Positions 40,758-50,268 of a DNA stretch of 64,000 nucleotides are shown here, piece after piece. The position numbers and the translations under genes were made by a program. Where the stretch lies: positions 1,860,001-1,924,000 of the forward strand of contig NZ_CP009238.1 of the NCBI RefSeq assembly GCF_000743945.1, written 5' to 3'. This DNA comes from Basilea psittacipulmonis DSM 24701 (GTDB lineage: Bacteria; Pseudomonadota; Gammaproteobacteria; Burkholderiales; Burkholderiaceae_B). The notes under the pieces are model-generated. The model saw only the letters and a program-made list of their open reading frames with translations. It was not told where the DNA came from and ran no database searches. Every line of letters begins with the position of its first letter. Positions within the stretch are counted from its first letter, which is position 1.

Positions 40758-40826
40758 AATAATTCTTTTTCTGTTTCCCCTCCCTATGTTGAATCGCACC
40801 TACTGAATCTTATGGAGTAAGAGTGC

Positions 40827-41564
40827 ATGATTCGTATCGAACACGTGACTAAATCTTATACACAAAATGGACAACATTATCCCGCTGTCAACGATGTTTC
40901 CCTCTCCATCCAAAAAGGCGAAATTTTTGGTTTGATGGGGTATTCTGGGGCTGGAAAATCGACGCTTTTACGCCTGATTAATCTATTAGAACGTCCTGAT
41001 TCGGGCCAAGTCTTTATGGACAACCAAGAACTCACCGCGTTATCCGAGAAAGATTTGCGTCTAGCTCGTCAAAAAATTGGCATGATTTTTCAACATTTCA
41101 ATCTCATGCATAACTGGACCATTTACGACAATATCGCCTATCCATTGAGCATTGCTAATGTTCCCAAGGCCCAACGTCACGATAGAATTATGACGTGTCT
41201 GGATATCGTGAACTTGGCAGACAAAGCACAACATTACCCTGCCCAATTATCGGGTGGCCAAAAACAACGTATTGGCATTGCTCGTGCTTTAGCAGGCAAT
41301 CCTCAAGTGATTTTAGCGGATGAACCCACCAGTGCTTTAGATCCCTTAACCACGAAAAACATCGTAGATTGTTTGCGTGATGTCAATCAAAAGTTAAACA
41401 TTACGATTATTATCGTTACCCACGATCTCCCTGTTATTCGTTCACTTTGCTCACGTGCTGCCTTATTGTCTTCGGGCCGTTTGATCGAGATTGCAACGGT
41501 TAAAGATAAAGAAATTTTGGCCACTAGTGAAGAAGGAAAATTACTCGTTAAGGATATTCTATGA
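40827..41564 (+). CDS. metN: Methionine ABC transporter ATPase lacking the NIL domain
   Basis: MetN energises D/L-methionine uptake. This 245-residue copy has Walker A GYSGAGKSTLL (about 38-48), QHFNLMHNWTIYDNI, signature LSGGQKQRIGIARAL, Walker B VILADEPTSALD and switch IVTHDLPVI. It ends about 20 residues after the ATPase core. The C-terminal NIL (ACT-like) domain that lets methionine inhibit MetN is absent, in contrast to the second copy (60875-61891). It overlaps metI by 4 bp. The start follows GGAG with a 10-nt spacing. Confidence 0.92.
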   Translation: MIRIEHVTKSYTQNGQHYPAVNDVSLSIQKGEIFGLMGYSGAGKSTLLRLINLLERPDSGQVFMDNQELTALSEKDLRLARQKIGMIFQHFNLMHNWTIYDNIAYPLSIANVPKAQRHDRIMTCLDIVNLADKAQHYPAQLSGGQKQRIGIARALAGNPQVILADEPTSALDPLTTKNIVDCLRDVNQKLNITIIIVTHDLPVIRSLCSRAALLSSGRLIEIATVKDKEILATSEEGKLLVKDIL

Positions 41565-42256
41565 ACGACTTGTTAACTAGCTTTTATCAAGCATTTGACG
41601 TGATTGCCGAACTCAAAGAAGATATTCTTTTGGCTTTTGGTGAAACCTGTCTCATGGTATCCATCGCTACCCTTATTTCTGTCGTTTTCGGCACATTGAT
41701 GGGCATGGCCTTGTTTTCTTGGAGCCACCCACGTTTAGCGTATCAACCGTCTGCTTACCGTGTTTTAAACTATATTGTCAATGTCATGAGAGCATTGCCT
41801 TTTCTTGTTTTAACAGTAATTGTAGGCGTTCCTTTGTCCATGTTGATACTTGGTACGTCCATCGGGCCATTACCTGCCTCCATCCCCTTAGGTTTATCTG
41901 GTGCGTTTTTCTTTGCACGCCTTGTGGACAACAGCCTAAGAAGCGTCTCGCCAGGTATTATCGAAGCAGCCGTTGCCATGGGGGCCAAAAACAGCAGTAT
42001 TTTATTTAAGGTTTTGCTTAATGAAGCTCGTGCCAGAATCGCACGCGACATCACGTTACTGGTTATCAGCATTTTATCGTTCAGTGCCACTGTCGGTATT
42101 ATCGGCGGAGGTGGACTCGGCGATTTTGTGTTACGTTACGGTTACTATCGTTACCTCACTGAAGTGCTGGTTTTCATTATTATCATTCTCATCATTATCG
42201 TCACCATTATCCAAGCCGTCGGTGATTTTGTCGCCAAACGTTTGGATAAGCACTAA
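41561..42256 (+). CDS. metI: Methionine ABC transporter permease
   Basis: MetI forms the membrane channel for methionine with about five membrane segments. The 231-residue product has the coupling EAA loop as EAAVAMGAKNSSILFKVLL and family segments such as VVFGTLMGMALF, ARLVDNSLRSVSPGIIEAA and GIIGGGGLGDFVLRYGYYRY. It is in one operon with metN (4-bp overlap) and metQ (22-bp gap). Confidence 0.94.
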   Translation: MNDLLTSFYQAFDVIAELKEDILLAFGETCLMVSIATLISVVFGTLMGMALFSWSHPRLAYQPSAYRVLNYIVNVMRALPFLVLTVIVGVPLSMLILGTSIGPLPASIPLGLSGAFFFARLVDNSLRSVSPGIIEAAVAMGAKNSSILFKVLLNEARARIARDITLLVISILSFSATVGIIGGGGLGDFVLRYGYYRYLTEVLVFIIIILIIIVTIIQAVGDFVAKRLDKH

Positions 42257-42278
42257 TTTTTGACAACAAGGAGTCATC

Positions 42279-43088
42279 ATGAAACTTTTAAAAAAATTCT
42301 TCTTAGCCACGGCTTTGGCCACGCTTATCGTGCCTGTTTCTCAAGCCAAAGACCCAAATAAAGACCTGATTATATTTGGTGCCACCGTAGGCGATCACGT
42401 AGATTTGTTCAAAAAAGCGGTAAAACCCGTACTTGAAAAAGAGGGTTATCAAGTTAAAGTCGTTGAATTCACCGATTATGTGCGTCCTAATAAAGCACTG
42501 GCATCTGGCGACATCGATATTAACGCTTTTCAACACAAGCCTTATTTGAATGCGTTCAAAGCGGCCAATCAACTTGATATTATCGATGTATTCAGCACCC
42601 CTAATGCACCTTTAGGCTTGTATGCGGGCAAATTCCATCAGTTAGATGAGGTAAAAGACGGTGCCTCCGTTGCCATCCCTAACGATCCTAGCAATGGGGC
42701 TCGTGCTTTGATTCTTTTACAAGATTTAGGCTGGATTACTTTAAAACCTGAAATCGATCCATTAAGAGCCTCTGTTAAAGATATTGACGCTAACCCTAAA
42801 CATTTAAAAATCATTGAACTTGAAGCGGCTCAAATCCCTCGTGCAAGAAATTCTGTTGATTTTGCTGTGATTACAGGGAACTATGCCACCAGCTCAGGAC
42901 TTAAAATTACAGAGGCCTTATTTACTGAACAAAGCGATGCCTTTACCAATATTGCCGCTGTTCGTTCAGAAGATGCGAATAAAGAATGGGTCAAAGACGT
43001 TGAAAATGCTTATAACGCGCAATCCGTCAAAGAATGGGCTTACAAGCACTTCCCAGGGTATAGATACCCTGCCGCATGGAGCAAATAA
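42279..43088 (+). CDS. metQ: Methionine-binding protein
   Basis: MetQ captures methionine in the periplasm and delivers it to MetI. The 269-residue product has a cleavable signal peptide (LATALATLIVPVSQAKD, AQA-type site) and no lipobox cysteine, so it should be soluble, unlike many lipid-anchored MetQ proteins. Family motifs: FGATVGDHVDLFKKAVKPVL, INAFQHKPYLNAF, APLGLYAGK and IPNDPSNGARALILLQDLGW. The ribosome binding site is AAGGAG. It closes the operon before a bidirectional terminator. Confidence 0.94.
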   Translation: MKLLKKFFLATALATLIVPVSQAKDPNKDLIIFGATVGDHVDLFKKAVKPVLEKEGYQVKVVEFTDYVRPNKALASGDIDINAFQHKPYLNAFKAANQLDIIDVFSTPNAPLGLYAGKFHQLDEVKDGASVAIPNDPSNGARALILLQDLGWITLKPEIDPLRASVKDIDANPKHLKIIELEAAQIPRARNSVDFAVITGNYATSSGLKITEALFTEQSDAFTNIAAVRSEDANKEWVKDVENAYNAQSVKEWAYKHFPGYRYPAAWSK

Positions 43089-43102
43089 GCCCCCTCAACA
43101 TA

Positions 43103-43138
43103 AAATTAGCCATGTCACACGAGCATGGCTAATTTTTT
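43103..43138. terminator. Bidirectional terminator, metQ / GST
   Basis: AAATTAGCCATG (43103-43114) and CATGGCTAATTT (43124-43135) form a perfect 12-bp stem, followed by TTT on the plus strand (six T in all, 43133-43138) and by AAAA before it, which serves the converging minus gene. Confidence 0.9.
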
Positions 43139-43158
43139 ATCTCGATCAGATCGCTGAA

Positions 43159-43773
43159 TTAAATCAACTTCTCTGCTTTCATCGCCTTGTTCAAGCCCTC
43201 ATCTTCCTGCATTCTTGCCATAAAAGCAGTCAAGGCTGGGAAACGCTCTAAACTCAAACCGACGACGGCCACCCATCTTAGAATCACGAACAAATAGACA
43301 TCCGCCGCTGTTTTTTCTTTTGCCAAATAAGGGTATTGTTTTAAACGATCTTCGGCAATCGCCAACAATTTCATGATGATGGTTTTGGCTTTTTTAGCTA
43401 GTAATTGCTGAGCTTCTGGACCATCAATACATTTTGCTGCACCAAAAATACTTCCAAAATGACGATGCAAATCATTATTACAAAATGCAAACCAACGACG
43501 TGCATCCGCTCGTACCCATTTATCACCACTTCCCCATACTTTTGCTTGAGGGAACGTTTCATGAATAAATTCAGCAATCGCCATATTTTGGGTCAATGCA
43601 AAATCGCCTACTTCCAAGCATGGCACGGATCCCAACGGATTTAATTTTAGATACGCTGGCTGTTTTAAAGCGTCGCGACTAATATGAATCGCTTCATAAC
43701 CGGCTTTTGACCACTCTAACAAAGTATGTTGCACTAAAGAGCAAGCACCTGGCAAATAATATAGTTTCATCAT
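43159..43773 (-). CDS. Glutathione S-transferase (bacterial beta-like class)
   Basis: The protein probably conjugates glutathione to electrophiles or acts as a peroxidase. The 204-residue product starts with the beta-class signature MKLYYLPGACSLVQHTLLEW, with the conserved tyrosine and cysteine. It has LNPLGSVPCLEVGDFALTQN, where the cis-proline and glutathione contact lie, and a C-terminal helical domain with the N-capping TAADVYLFVILRW. The first two codons are both ATG. It is a single gene converging on metQ. The substrate is unknown. Confidence 0.9.
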   Translation of the reverse strand: MMKLYYLPGACSLVQHTLLEWSKAGYEAIHISRDALKQPAYLKLNPLGSVPCLEVGDFALTQNMAIAEFIHETFPQAKVWGSGDKWVRADARRWFAFCNNDLHRHFGSIFGAAKCIDGPEAQQLLAKKAKTIIMKLLAIAEDRLKQYPYLAKEKTAADVYLFVILRWVAVVGLSLERFPALTAFMARMQEDEGLNKAMKAEKLI

Positions 43774-43973
43774 CTATTCTCACTAAAAATATTTATCAAA
43801 GGGGTAGTCATCCTGACATCAATTGCATTAATGCCATCTATTATTTTAGTCCATCCTTAACGTTTTCGTTTATCCAGTGGACTCATTCCCTAGCTATCGA
43901 TTATTTTTTGTTTACCCTCTTTTTTAAATCATCGCCTCACCCACCACGTGTTTTTTTTGGGCAAAAAAAGGAT

Positions 43974-44047
43974 AAAAAAAAGCACCATGAATGTTCATGG
44001 TGCCAAAAAATCCGTTTCTTTATTAGGGGAGGGAAAAGAGAGAAACC
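43974..44047 (-). ncRNA. Candidate small RNA with a C/U-rich loop
   Basis: On the minus strand an extended -10 promoter (44055-44063) is followed by about 74 nt with no ORF, then an intrinsic terminator. The RNA would start near G44047 with GGTTTC, carry a loop containing TCTCTTTTCCCTCCCCTAAT, and close with GAAAC. A U-stretch follows, then the perfect stem GCACCATGAA (44003-43994) / TTCATGGTGC (43991-43982) and eight U. The CCCUCCCC sequence can pair with ribosome binding sites, as in known anti-Shine-Dalgarno sRNAs with C-rich loops. No upstream gene on this strand needs the terminator. Confidence 0.65.
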
Positions 44048-44054
44048 AAAACGG

Positions 44055-44063
44055 ATTATACCA
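44055..44063 (-). promoter_or_regulatory. Extended -10 promoter of the candidate sRNA
   Basis: The minus strand reads TGG-TATAAT, a perfect extended -10 element, with transcription expected to start about 7-8 nt downstream at 44047-44048. No convincing -35 is present, as is normal for extended -10 promoters. Confidence 0.65.
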
Positions 44064-44318
44064 AGTCTTACATTGCATTCTTACTTGATACACTTACTAA
44101 GTCTCCTATTTTTGAATAAAGTTTCATCAAAAGCCCATAAAAATTGTAACAAATTGTAAACCTCCGTCGTTTACATTGCGTTTGCACACTTTTGCAACCC
44201 TCTTTTCAACCGCCATTACCTTGATTTTAAAAATATTTATAAATGCACTGCAAACACAACGCTGATGGAACTTCTAGTGCTAAAATACAAACTTAACCTT
44301 TATAGCAGGGGGCAGTAT

Positions 44319-45104
44319 ATGCTATTACAAGACTTGTTTACGAAAATCTATTTTGAATTTCAATCACTACCTACCAGTAACAGCAAGACGTTACTATTTC
44401 AAGGAAGACCTATTGGAAACATTACTGAACAAGCAAGTCAGGCACTCTGCCAAGCGAACCTAGCTCGAGACCAATCTACCCAACTCCATCTTGATTATAA
44501 AAACCCGCATATCTGGGATGAAGTAGCGTTATGCCTAAAAGAAGCACATCTTTTACGTGGGTGGCGAAACGAAAAAGTCGATATTTGGGACAAAGAACAA
44601 TCTATCGGAGCAATAGAACGCACTGCAACAAGACCTTTAGGCTTACGAACGCAAGCCGTTCATTTGCACGCGATCACAAGAAGTGGTTATATCTGGTTAG
44701 GGCAAAGGGCGTTGACCAAATCCACCGATCCTGGAAAATGGGACACCACTGCAGGTGGATTAGTCAGTTATGGCGAGTCTGTCAAACAAGCCTTATATCG
44801 TGAAAGCTGGGAAGAGGCAGGATTACCTCAAAATCGAATTCGACAAATCGGTCCTGTATATAATATATGTCGTGTTCATCGTCGCTTACCCGAGGGCTTT
44901 CAAGTTGAAGATATGTTAGTCATGAAATGTTTTCTGGCTGATGGCGTGGTACCCACCAATCAAGATGGCGAAGTTAGCTGTTTTAAGGCATATACCCAGA
45001 ATGAGGTGGTTCAGTTAATCGAGGCGGGTCAAGTCTCTAATGAGGCGGCGTTGATTCTATTACATGACTTTTTAAATGAAAAACATGACCGTTTCTTGCG
45101 GTAA
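44319..45104 (+). CDS. NUDIX hydrolase with N-terminal DUF4743-like domain
   Basis: The 261-residue product has an N-terminal domain of about 110 residues like that of thiamine-pyrophosphokinase-associated NUDIX proteins, and a C-terminal NUDIX fold. The NUDIX box is complete: GGLVSYGESVKQALYRESWE followed by EAGL (G-x5-E-x7-REuxEExGu). It hydrolyses a nucleoside-diphosphate-linked compound; the substrate is not predictable. I use the ATG at 44319 because it follows a GCAGGGGGCAG ribosome binding site. The frame extends to 44265 without one. glmU follows after 40 bp. Confidence 0.85.
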   Translation: MLLQDLFTKIYFEFQSLPTSNSKTLLFQGRPIGNITEQASQALCQANLARDQSTQLHLDYKNPHIWDEVALCLKEAHLLRGWRNEKVDIWDKEQSIGAIERTATRPLGLRTQAVHLHAITRSGYIWLGQRALTKSTDPGKWDTTAGGLVSYGESVKQALYRESWEEAGLPQNRIRQIGPVYNICRVHRRLPEGFQVEDMLVMKCFLADGVVPTNQDGEVSCFKAYTQNEVVQLIEAGQVSNEAALILLHDFLNEKHDRFLR

Positions 45105-45144
45105 TTGTATAAAATGAAGCCGTACCTATTTTTGTAGAGATAAT

Positions 45145-46536
45145 ATGAAACTAAATATTGTGATATTGGCCGCGGGCATGGGCAAACGCATGAATTCATC
45201 CAAGCCAAAAGTGCTACACACTATCGCTGGCAAACCCATGATTCAACACGTCATTGATACGGCAAGAAGATTGTCACCTGAACGCATCATCATTGTCGTG
45301 GGACATCAAGCAGATGCTATCCAAGAAGCCTTGGCTGGACAAAACGACTTGTTTTTTGCTTCCCAATCTCCCCAACTAGGTACAGGACATGCGGTTCTTC
45401 AGGCCGTTCCTTATTTGGAAGAAAGTAGTGATGATATTGCTCGCTTATCTGATGTCACGCTTATTTTGTATGGCGATGTGCCTTTGGTACAGCCTGACAC
45501 ATTACACGCATTACTGAACATTCGACAAGACGATCTTGCTTTATTAACCGAAAACCTTTCCGATCCGACTGGCTATGGACGTATTATTAGAAATGGTTCA
45601 GGTCACATCCAACGTATTGTCGAGCAAAAAGATGCCAGCCCTGCTGAACGCGAGATTAATGAAGTCAATACTGGCATGATGGCGGTCAACACGCGTTTAC
45701 TAAAAAAATGGTTAGGTCAGCTCACTAATGATAATGCTCAAGGTGAATACTATCTAACCGATATTATCGCCATGGCGGTGGAAGAAAAACACCTCATCCA
45801 CAGCACCCAACCTCAACATGGCTGGGAAACATTAGGGGTCAATAATCGCTTGCAACAAGCCCAGTTGGAACATACTTGGCAGCGTGAACAGGCCCGTCGC
45901 GTCTTAAATCAAGGGGTAGCCTTAGCCGATCCCTATCATTTCAATTTAAGAGGCGAGTTAATTTGTGGCAAAGATGTTTTTATCGATGTCGGCTGTTTAT
46001 TTGAGGGCAAAGTTGAATTAGGTGATGATGTTCATATCGGTCCCTATTGTGTCATCCGTTCATCAAAAATCGCTTCTGGAACAGTGATTGACGCATTTAG
46101 TCATATAGACGAGGCTGAAATCGGTGAACACGCTAAAATCGGGCCTTACGCAAGACTAAGACCTAGTACAAAAATCGCTCATCACGCTCACGTTGGCAAT
46201 TTTACCGAACTCAAGAAAACCCATTTAGGCCCTTATTCCAAAGCCAACCATCTATCTTACTTAGGAGATGCCGAGATTGGCGAACACGTAAACATCGGTG
46301 CGGGCACCATTACTTGTAATTACGATGGGGTCAACAAATTTAAAACCATTATCGAAGATCAAGCGTTTATCGGTTCAGACACCCAATTAGTCGCCCCTGT
46401 CACCGTTAAAGCAGGCTCAACCATTGCTGCAGGCACCACGGTTTGGAAAGATACGGTAGCTGACGCATTAACGCTCAATCGCAAAACACAAGAAACCAAT
46501 GCCTCTTGGCAACGTCCAAAAAAACAAAAGAAATAA
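45145..46536 (+). CDS. glmU: Bifunctional UDP-GlcNAc pyrophosphorylase / GlcN-1-P acetyltransferase
   Basis: GlmU acetylates glucosamine-1-phosphate and then adds UMP, giving UDP-GlcNAc for murein and LPS. The 463-residue protein has the uridylyltransferase motif [18 protein letters not shown] (about 8-25) and GYGRIIR. From about residue 255 the left-handed beta-helix carries hexapeptide repeats and the acetyltransferase motif [11 protein letters not shown], with [20 protein letters not shown] and NYDG after it. It lies 61 bp before glmS, the enzyme upstream in the same pathway. Confidence 0.97.
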   Translation: MKLNIVILAAGMGKRMNSSKPKVLHTIAGKPMIQHVIDTARRLSPERIIIVVGHQADAIQEALAGQNDLFFASQSPQLGTGHAVLQAVPYLEESSDDIARLSDVTLILYGDVPLVQPDTLHALLNIRQDDLALLTENLSDPTGYGRIIRNGSGHIQRIVEQKDASPAEREINEVNTGMMAVNTRLLKKWLGQLTNDNAQGEYYLTDIIAMAVEEKHLIHSTQPQHGWETLGVNNRLQQAQLEHTWQREQARRVLNQGVALADPYHFNLRGELICGKDVFIDVGCLFEGKVELGDDVHIGPYCVIRSSKIASGTVIDAFSHIDEAEIGEHAKIGPYARLRPSTKIAHHAHVGNFTELKKTHLGPYSKANHLSYLGDAEIGEHVNIGAGTITCNYDGVNKFKTIIEDQAFIGSDTQLVAPVTVKAGSTIAAGTTVWKDTVADALTLNRKTQETNASWQRPKKQKK

Positions 46537-46597
46537 CGTTCGTTGAGATGAATTCGTTTAAAATATTCAACACCTATTAATTTTGCAAAGGGCGGTT

Positions 46598-48430
46598 ATG
46601 TGCGGTATTGTTGGTGCCATTTCTCATAAAAACATTGTCAATATTTTAGTTGATGGTCTAAAACGCTTAGAGTACAGGGGATATGACTCCTGTGGTGTGG
46701 CTGTGCTGAACCAAAAACAGCTCACTCGTACTCGAAGTGTTAAACGAGTCTCCGATCTGGAAGCTCAGGTTAATCAGTTACACCTAAGTGCTGAAATAGG
46801 CATTGCCCATACACGTTGGGCCACCCATGGCATCCCCGAAACCTATAATGCTCACCCTCATTTTTCCGATCCCGATGAAACCAAAGCACGTATTGCATTG
46901 GTCCACAACGGCATTATCGAAAACTATGAAAGCATTCGCACTTCTTTGCAAGAGAAAGGACGCCAATTCGTCAGTGATACCGATTCAGAAGTCATCGCCC
47001 ATCTTATTGATGATATGTATGAGGGCGATATTTTTGAGGCCGTTACCCAAGCGGTTAAACGCCTAAAAGGTGCTTATTCTATCGCCGTTATTTGCAAAGA
47101 CGAGCCAGAAAAATTAATTGGAGCACGCTTTGGTTCCCCTTTAGTGGTGGGACTGGGCACGCATGAAAACTTTTTAGCCTCTGATGCTTTGGCTTTGGCA
47201 CAGGTCACTAACCAAATTATCTATATTCAGGATGGCGATATTGTCTGTTTAGATACCGAACACGTCATCATTCACGATGCAGATAATCATCTTGTCCAAA
47301 GAGACGTTAACACCGTTACTGGCCATGATAATGCCGTGTCGTTAGGCCCTTATCAGCATTACATGCAAAAAGAGATTTTCGAGCAACCGCGTGCATTAGG
47401 AGATACTTTACAAGATATTTTGGAGATCGATCCTATTATCTTTGGCGATGCGGCCCCCGCTATTTTTAAAGATACACGACGCATTATTTTCTTGGCTTGT
47501 GGTACAAGTTACTACGCGGCACTGACGGCAAAATACTGGATTGAATCGATTGCCAAGATACATTGTGATGTTGAAATTGCCAGTGAATTTCGTTATCGCG
47601 ATCCCATTGCAGATCCAGACGCTCTGGTCATCACCATCTCTCAATCAGGTGAAACCGCCGATACCTTAACGGCTTTGGCGTATGCGAAACATTTAGGCAT
47701 GCTTAAAACACTAACAATTTGCAATGTCAAAACCAGTGCGATGGTTCGTGAATGCACCTTACATTTCATCACAAAAGCAGGTGTGGAAATCGGGGTTGCC
47801 TCTACTAAAGCCTTTACCACCCAGTTGTTATCTTTGTTTTTGCTCGCCTTATCTTTAGCAAAAAGCCAACATCGTTTAAGCATCGAACAAGAAAATCACT
47901 ATCTAAAACAGATTCGCCATTTACCTAGTGCCGTCAGTTCGGTGTTGAATATCGAACCCCAAATAAAATTATGGGCTAATCAGTTTGCCAATAAAGAAAA
48001 CGCCTTGTTCTTAGGGCGTGGCATCCATTACCCTATCGCTTTGGAGGGGGCCTTAAAGCTAAAAGAAATTTCCTATATCCATGCAGAAGCTTATCCTGCA
48101 GGCGAGCTAAAACATGGACCATTGGCCTTGATCACCGAACAAATGCCTGTGGTGACCGTGGCACCCAATGATGAGTTACTGGAAAAACTAAAATCTAATA
48201 TGCAAGAGGTCCGTGCAAGAGGCGGTAAACTCTATATCTTTGCAGATGCCGATAGTCATATCATTGAGCAAGACGGCACTCACGTCATCAAAATGCCTGA
48301 ACACTATGGCAAACTTTCTCCGATTTTACACACCGTTGCACTACAATTACTGGCCTATCATACAGCGGTTGCACGTGGCACAGATGTCGATAAACCTAGA
48401 AACCTAGCCAAAAGCGTGACGGTAGAATAA
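46598..48430 (+). CDS. glmS: Glutamine-fructose-6-phosphate aminotransferase
   Basis: GlmS makes glucosamine-6-phosphate from fructose-6-phosphate and glutamine, the entry to amino-sugar synthesis. The 610-residue product starts [11 protein letters not shown], so the nucleophile cysteine is residue 2 as required. RWATHGIPE and [11 protein letters not shown] belong to the glutaminase. The two SIS domains carry [10 protein letters not shown] and [11 protein letters not shown], and the C-terminus ends [15 protein letters not shown]. The ATG at 46598 is set by Cys2 and by an AAAGGGCGG ribosome binding site. Its stop overlaps the pabBC start by one base. Confidence 0.97.
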   Translation: MCGIVGAISHKNIVNILVDGLKRLEYRGYDSCGVAVLNQKQLTRTRSVKRVSDLEAQVNQLHLSAEIGIAHTRWATHGIPETYNAHPHFSDPDETKARIALVHNGIIENYESIRTSLQEKGRQFVSDTDSEVIAHLIDDMYEGDIFEAVTQAVKRLKGAYSIAVICKDEPEKLIGARFGSPLVVGLGTHENFLASDALALAQVTNQIIYIQDGDIVCLDTEHVIIHDADNHLVQRDVNTVTGHDNAVSLGPYQHYMQKEIFEQPRALGDTLQDILEIDPIIFGDAAPAIFKDTRRIIFLACGTSYYAALTAKYWIESIAKIHCDVEIASEFRYRDPIADPDALVITISQSGETADTLTALAYAKHLGMLKTLTICNVKTSAMVRECTLHFITKAGVEIGVASTKAFTTQLLSLFLLALSLAKSQHRLSIEQENHYLKQIRHLPSAVSSVLNIEPQIKLWANQFANKENALFLGRGIHYPIALEGALKLKEISYIHAEAYPAGELKHGPLALITEQMPVVTVAPNDELLEKLKSNMQEVRARGGKLYIFADADSHIIEQDGTHVIKMPEHYGKLSPILHTVALQLLAYHTAVARGTDVDKPRNLAKSVTVE

Positions 48431-50187
48431 TGGCTACGTTTGCCTTACTCGATGATATTCGTAACGGTCAAGCACGCCTTTTTACCCAGTGGCAATATCG
48501 AGATCGTCTGCTTGCCAGTCAGGTTGACCTTATCGATGAACGTCTAAAAAAAGGCTTTGATCAGTCTTTGTTTTGTACACTGAGAATCCCTTATGAGTTC
48601 GGCACAGACTTACACGGCATCACACAAACGCAGACACCTTTGTATATTGATTGGTACAAAAAACAACGTCTTTTAAATGAAGCCGATATTCAAGATTTTT
48701 TTTCCTCACAGGCTAAGCCCCAACCCAGTGCCTTACTTCATGCAAGATTAAAAAATAGCCAAGCACATTTTATCGAGCAGATTCATCGCATTCACGAGCA
48801 TATTCGGGCAGGCGATGTTTATCAAATTAATTACACAGACGAACTAAGTGCGTCTTTCTTTGGTGATCCGATTTACTTTTATCAAAAGCTCAGAGACGCT
48901 CAGCCCGCCCCGTTTGCAAGCCTTATGTATCATCCCGATGACGGCTATACCTTATGCTTATCACCAGAATGTTTTTTACGCATCGAGGGCGATCTCATCA
49001 GCACTGAACCCATGAAAGGCACTGCCCCAACGCCCTCTCATCCTGACGAGCTACCTCAAGCTATTAAGGCCCTACAGCAAGATAGCAAGAATCGTGCTGA
49101 AAACACCATGATTGTGGATTTACTCAGAAATGATTTATCCCAATTATCGATACCATTTGGGGTACGTTGTGACGATCTCTTCAAAGTGGAGGCACATGGA
49201 TCGGTATTGCAGATGACGAGCAAAGTACAAGCCGTTTTACCTCCTCACACCTCCTTTGCTCATATTCTCAAATCTTGTTTTCCTTGTGGTTCCATTACCG
49301 GGGCTCCTAAACGTATGGCCATGAAGATTATTCGCTCCTTAGAAAATCGAGAGCGAGGCCTATACACAGGAAGCATCGGCTTTTTGGAACCTAGCACCTC
49401 TGATCAAATCGCTCAAGGTACGTTAAATGTTGTCATTCGGACGATCTGTATTCAAGGACATAAAGCGACACTTGGGCTGGGTGCAGGTATTACCATAGGT
49501 AGCGATGCTCACGATGAATATCAAGAATGCTTACTAAAAGGTAAATTTATCAAAGATGCCCAAAATATCGGACTGATCGAGACCATGCCAATTAAAAATG
49601 GCAGGATTGTTGATTGGGCGTTACACATGGCACGATTACAACATAGTGCCACAGCATTAGGTATCGCCTTTGAAAAACCGAATCATCCCCTCATCACAAA
49701 CGCCACAGCCAATGCCTATCGCCTTCATTTACGCTCAGATGGGACGATTCAAGGAGAGGAAAAATATATCCCGCCACTAAGTGGTGAACAGTTTTACAGC
49801 ATCTGGGAAACGCCTTTTGAGCCTACCAATGCCCTACGTCGGCACAAAATCGACCAGCGTCATCACTATGATCAAATAACACAATGGGCCATTGAGCAAC
49901 AGTCTTTTGATGCTTTGATTTTTAATGAGTCAGGTTATTTGTTAGAGGGATCTCGCACAAACGTTATCCTACAACTTGAAGAGGGAGAATGGGTCACGCC
50001 TAGCCTGTCTCTAGACATTCTTCCTGGCATTGCGAGACAAAAAATTTTAGCCAATCCCTCTTTATACCTGCCAACAACGCAGATCATTGAACACGATCAA
50101 ATCACCCGTTCAATGCTTAAAAACGCTAAAAAAGTAATCTTATGCAATCATCTCAGAGGCCTCATTCCTGTCTCATTAAGGAACTAG
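48430..50187 (+). CDS. PabB-PabC fusion: aminodeoxychorismate synthase component I / lyase
   Basis: The protein makes p-aminobenzoate for folate. Residues 1 to about 375 are the chorismate-binding synthase domain (IRAGDVYQINYTD, STEPMKGTAPTP, ENTMIVDLLRNDLS, then KSCFPCGSITGAPK). Residues from about 385 are a PLP-dependent lyase domain like PabC (MPIKNGRIVDWALHMARLQ at its start, a lysine in RRHKIDQRHHYD as likely PLP site, and NESGYLLEGSRTNVILQ). The lysine in PIKNG belongs to the synthase-lyase junction. The gene starts at the last base of the glmS stop. The glutaminase component PabA is not here. Confidence 0.92.
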   Translation: MATFALLDDIRNGQARLFTQWQYRDRLLASQVDLIDERLKKGFDQSLFCTLRIPYEFGTDLHGITQTQTPLYIDWYKKQRLLNEADIQDFFSSQAKPQPSALLHARLKNSQAHFIEQIHRIHEHIRAGDVYQINYTDELSASFFGDPIYFYQKLRDAQPAPFASLMYHPDDGYTLCLSPECFLRIEGDLISTEPMKGTAPTPSHPDELPQAIKALQQDSKNRAENTMIVDLLRNDLSQLSIPFGVRCDDLFKVEAHGSVLQMTSKVQAVLPPHTSFAHILKSCFPCGSITGAPKRMAMKIIRSLENRERGLYTGSIGFLEPSTSDQIAQGTLNVVIRTICIQGHKATLGLGAGITIGSDAHDEYQECLLKGKFIKDAQNIGLIETMPIKNGRIVDWALHMARLQHSATALGIAFEKPNHPLITNATANAYRLHLRSDGTIQGEEKYIPPLSGEQFYSIWETPFEPTNALRRHKIDQRHHYDQITQWAIEQQSFDALIFNESGYLLEGSRTNVILQLEEGEWVTPSLSLDILPGIARQKILANPSLYLPTTQIIEHDQITRSMLKNAKKVILCNHLRGLIPVSLRN

Positions 50188-50268
50188 CGACTATCGCACC
50201 CCTCACACGGTTTTTTGCATTAAGGTATCCCGCCTTCCAATCAGATCCTGCGATGAAAAATTAACGCC

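Noticed and set aside
43774..44159. Plus-strand frame from 43707 over the GST start and the sRNA region
   Set aside because: It crosses a terminator stem and the GST gene in antisense and has low-complexity Phe/Lys-rich composition.
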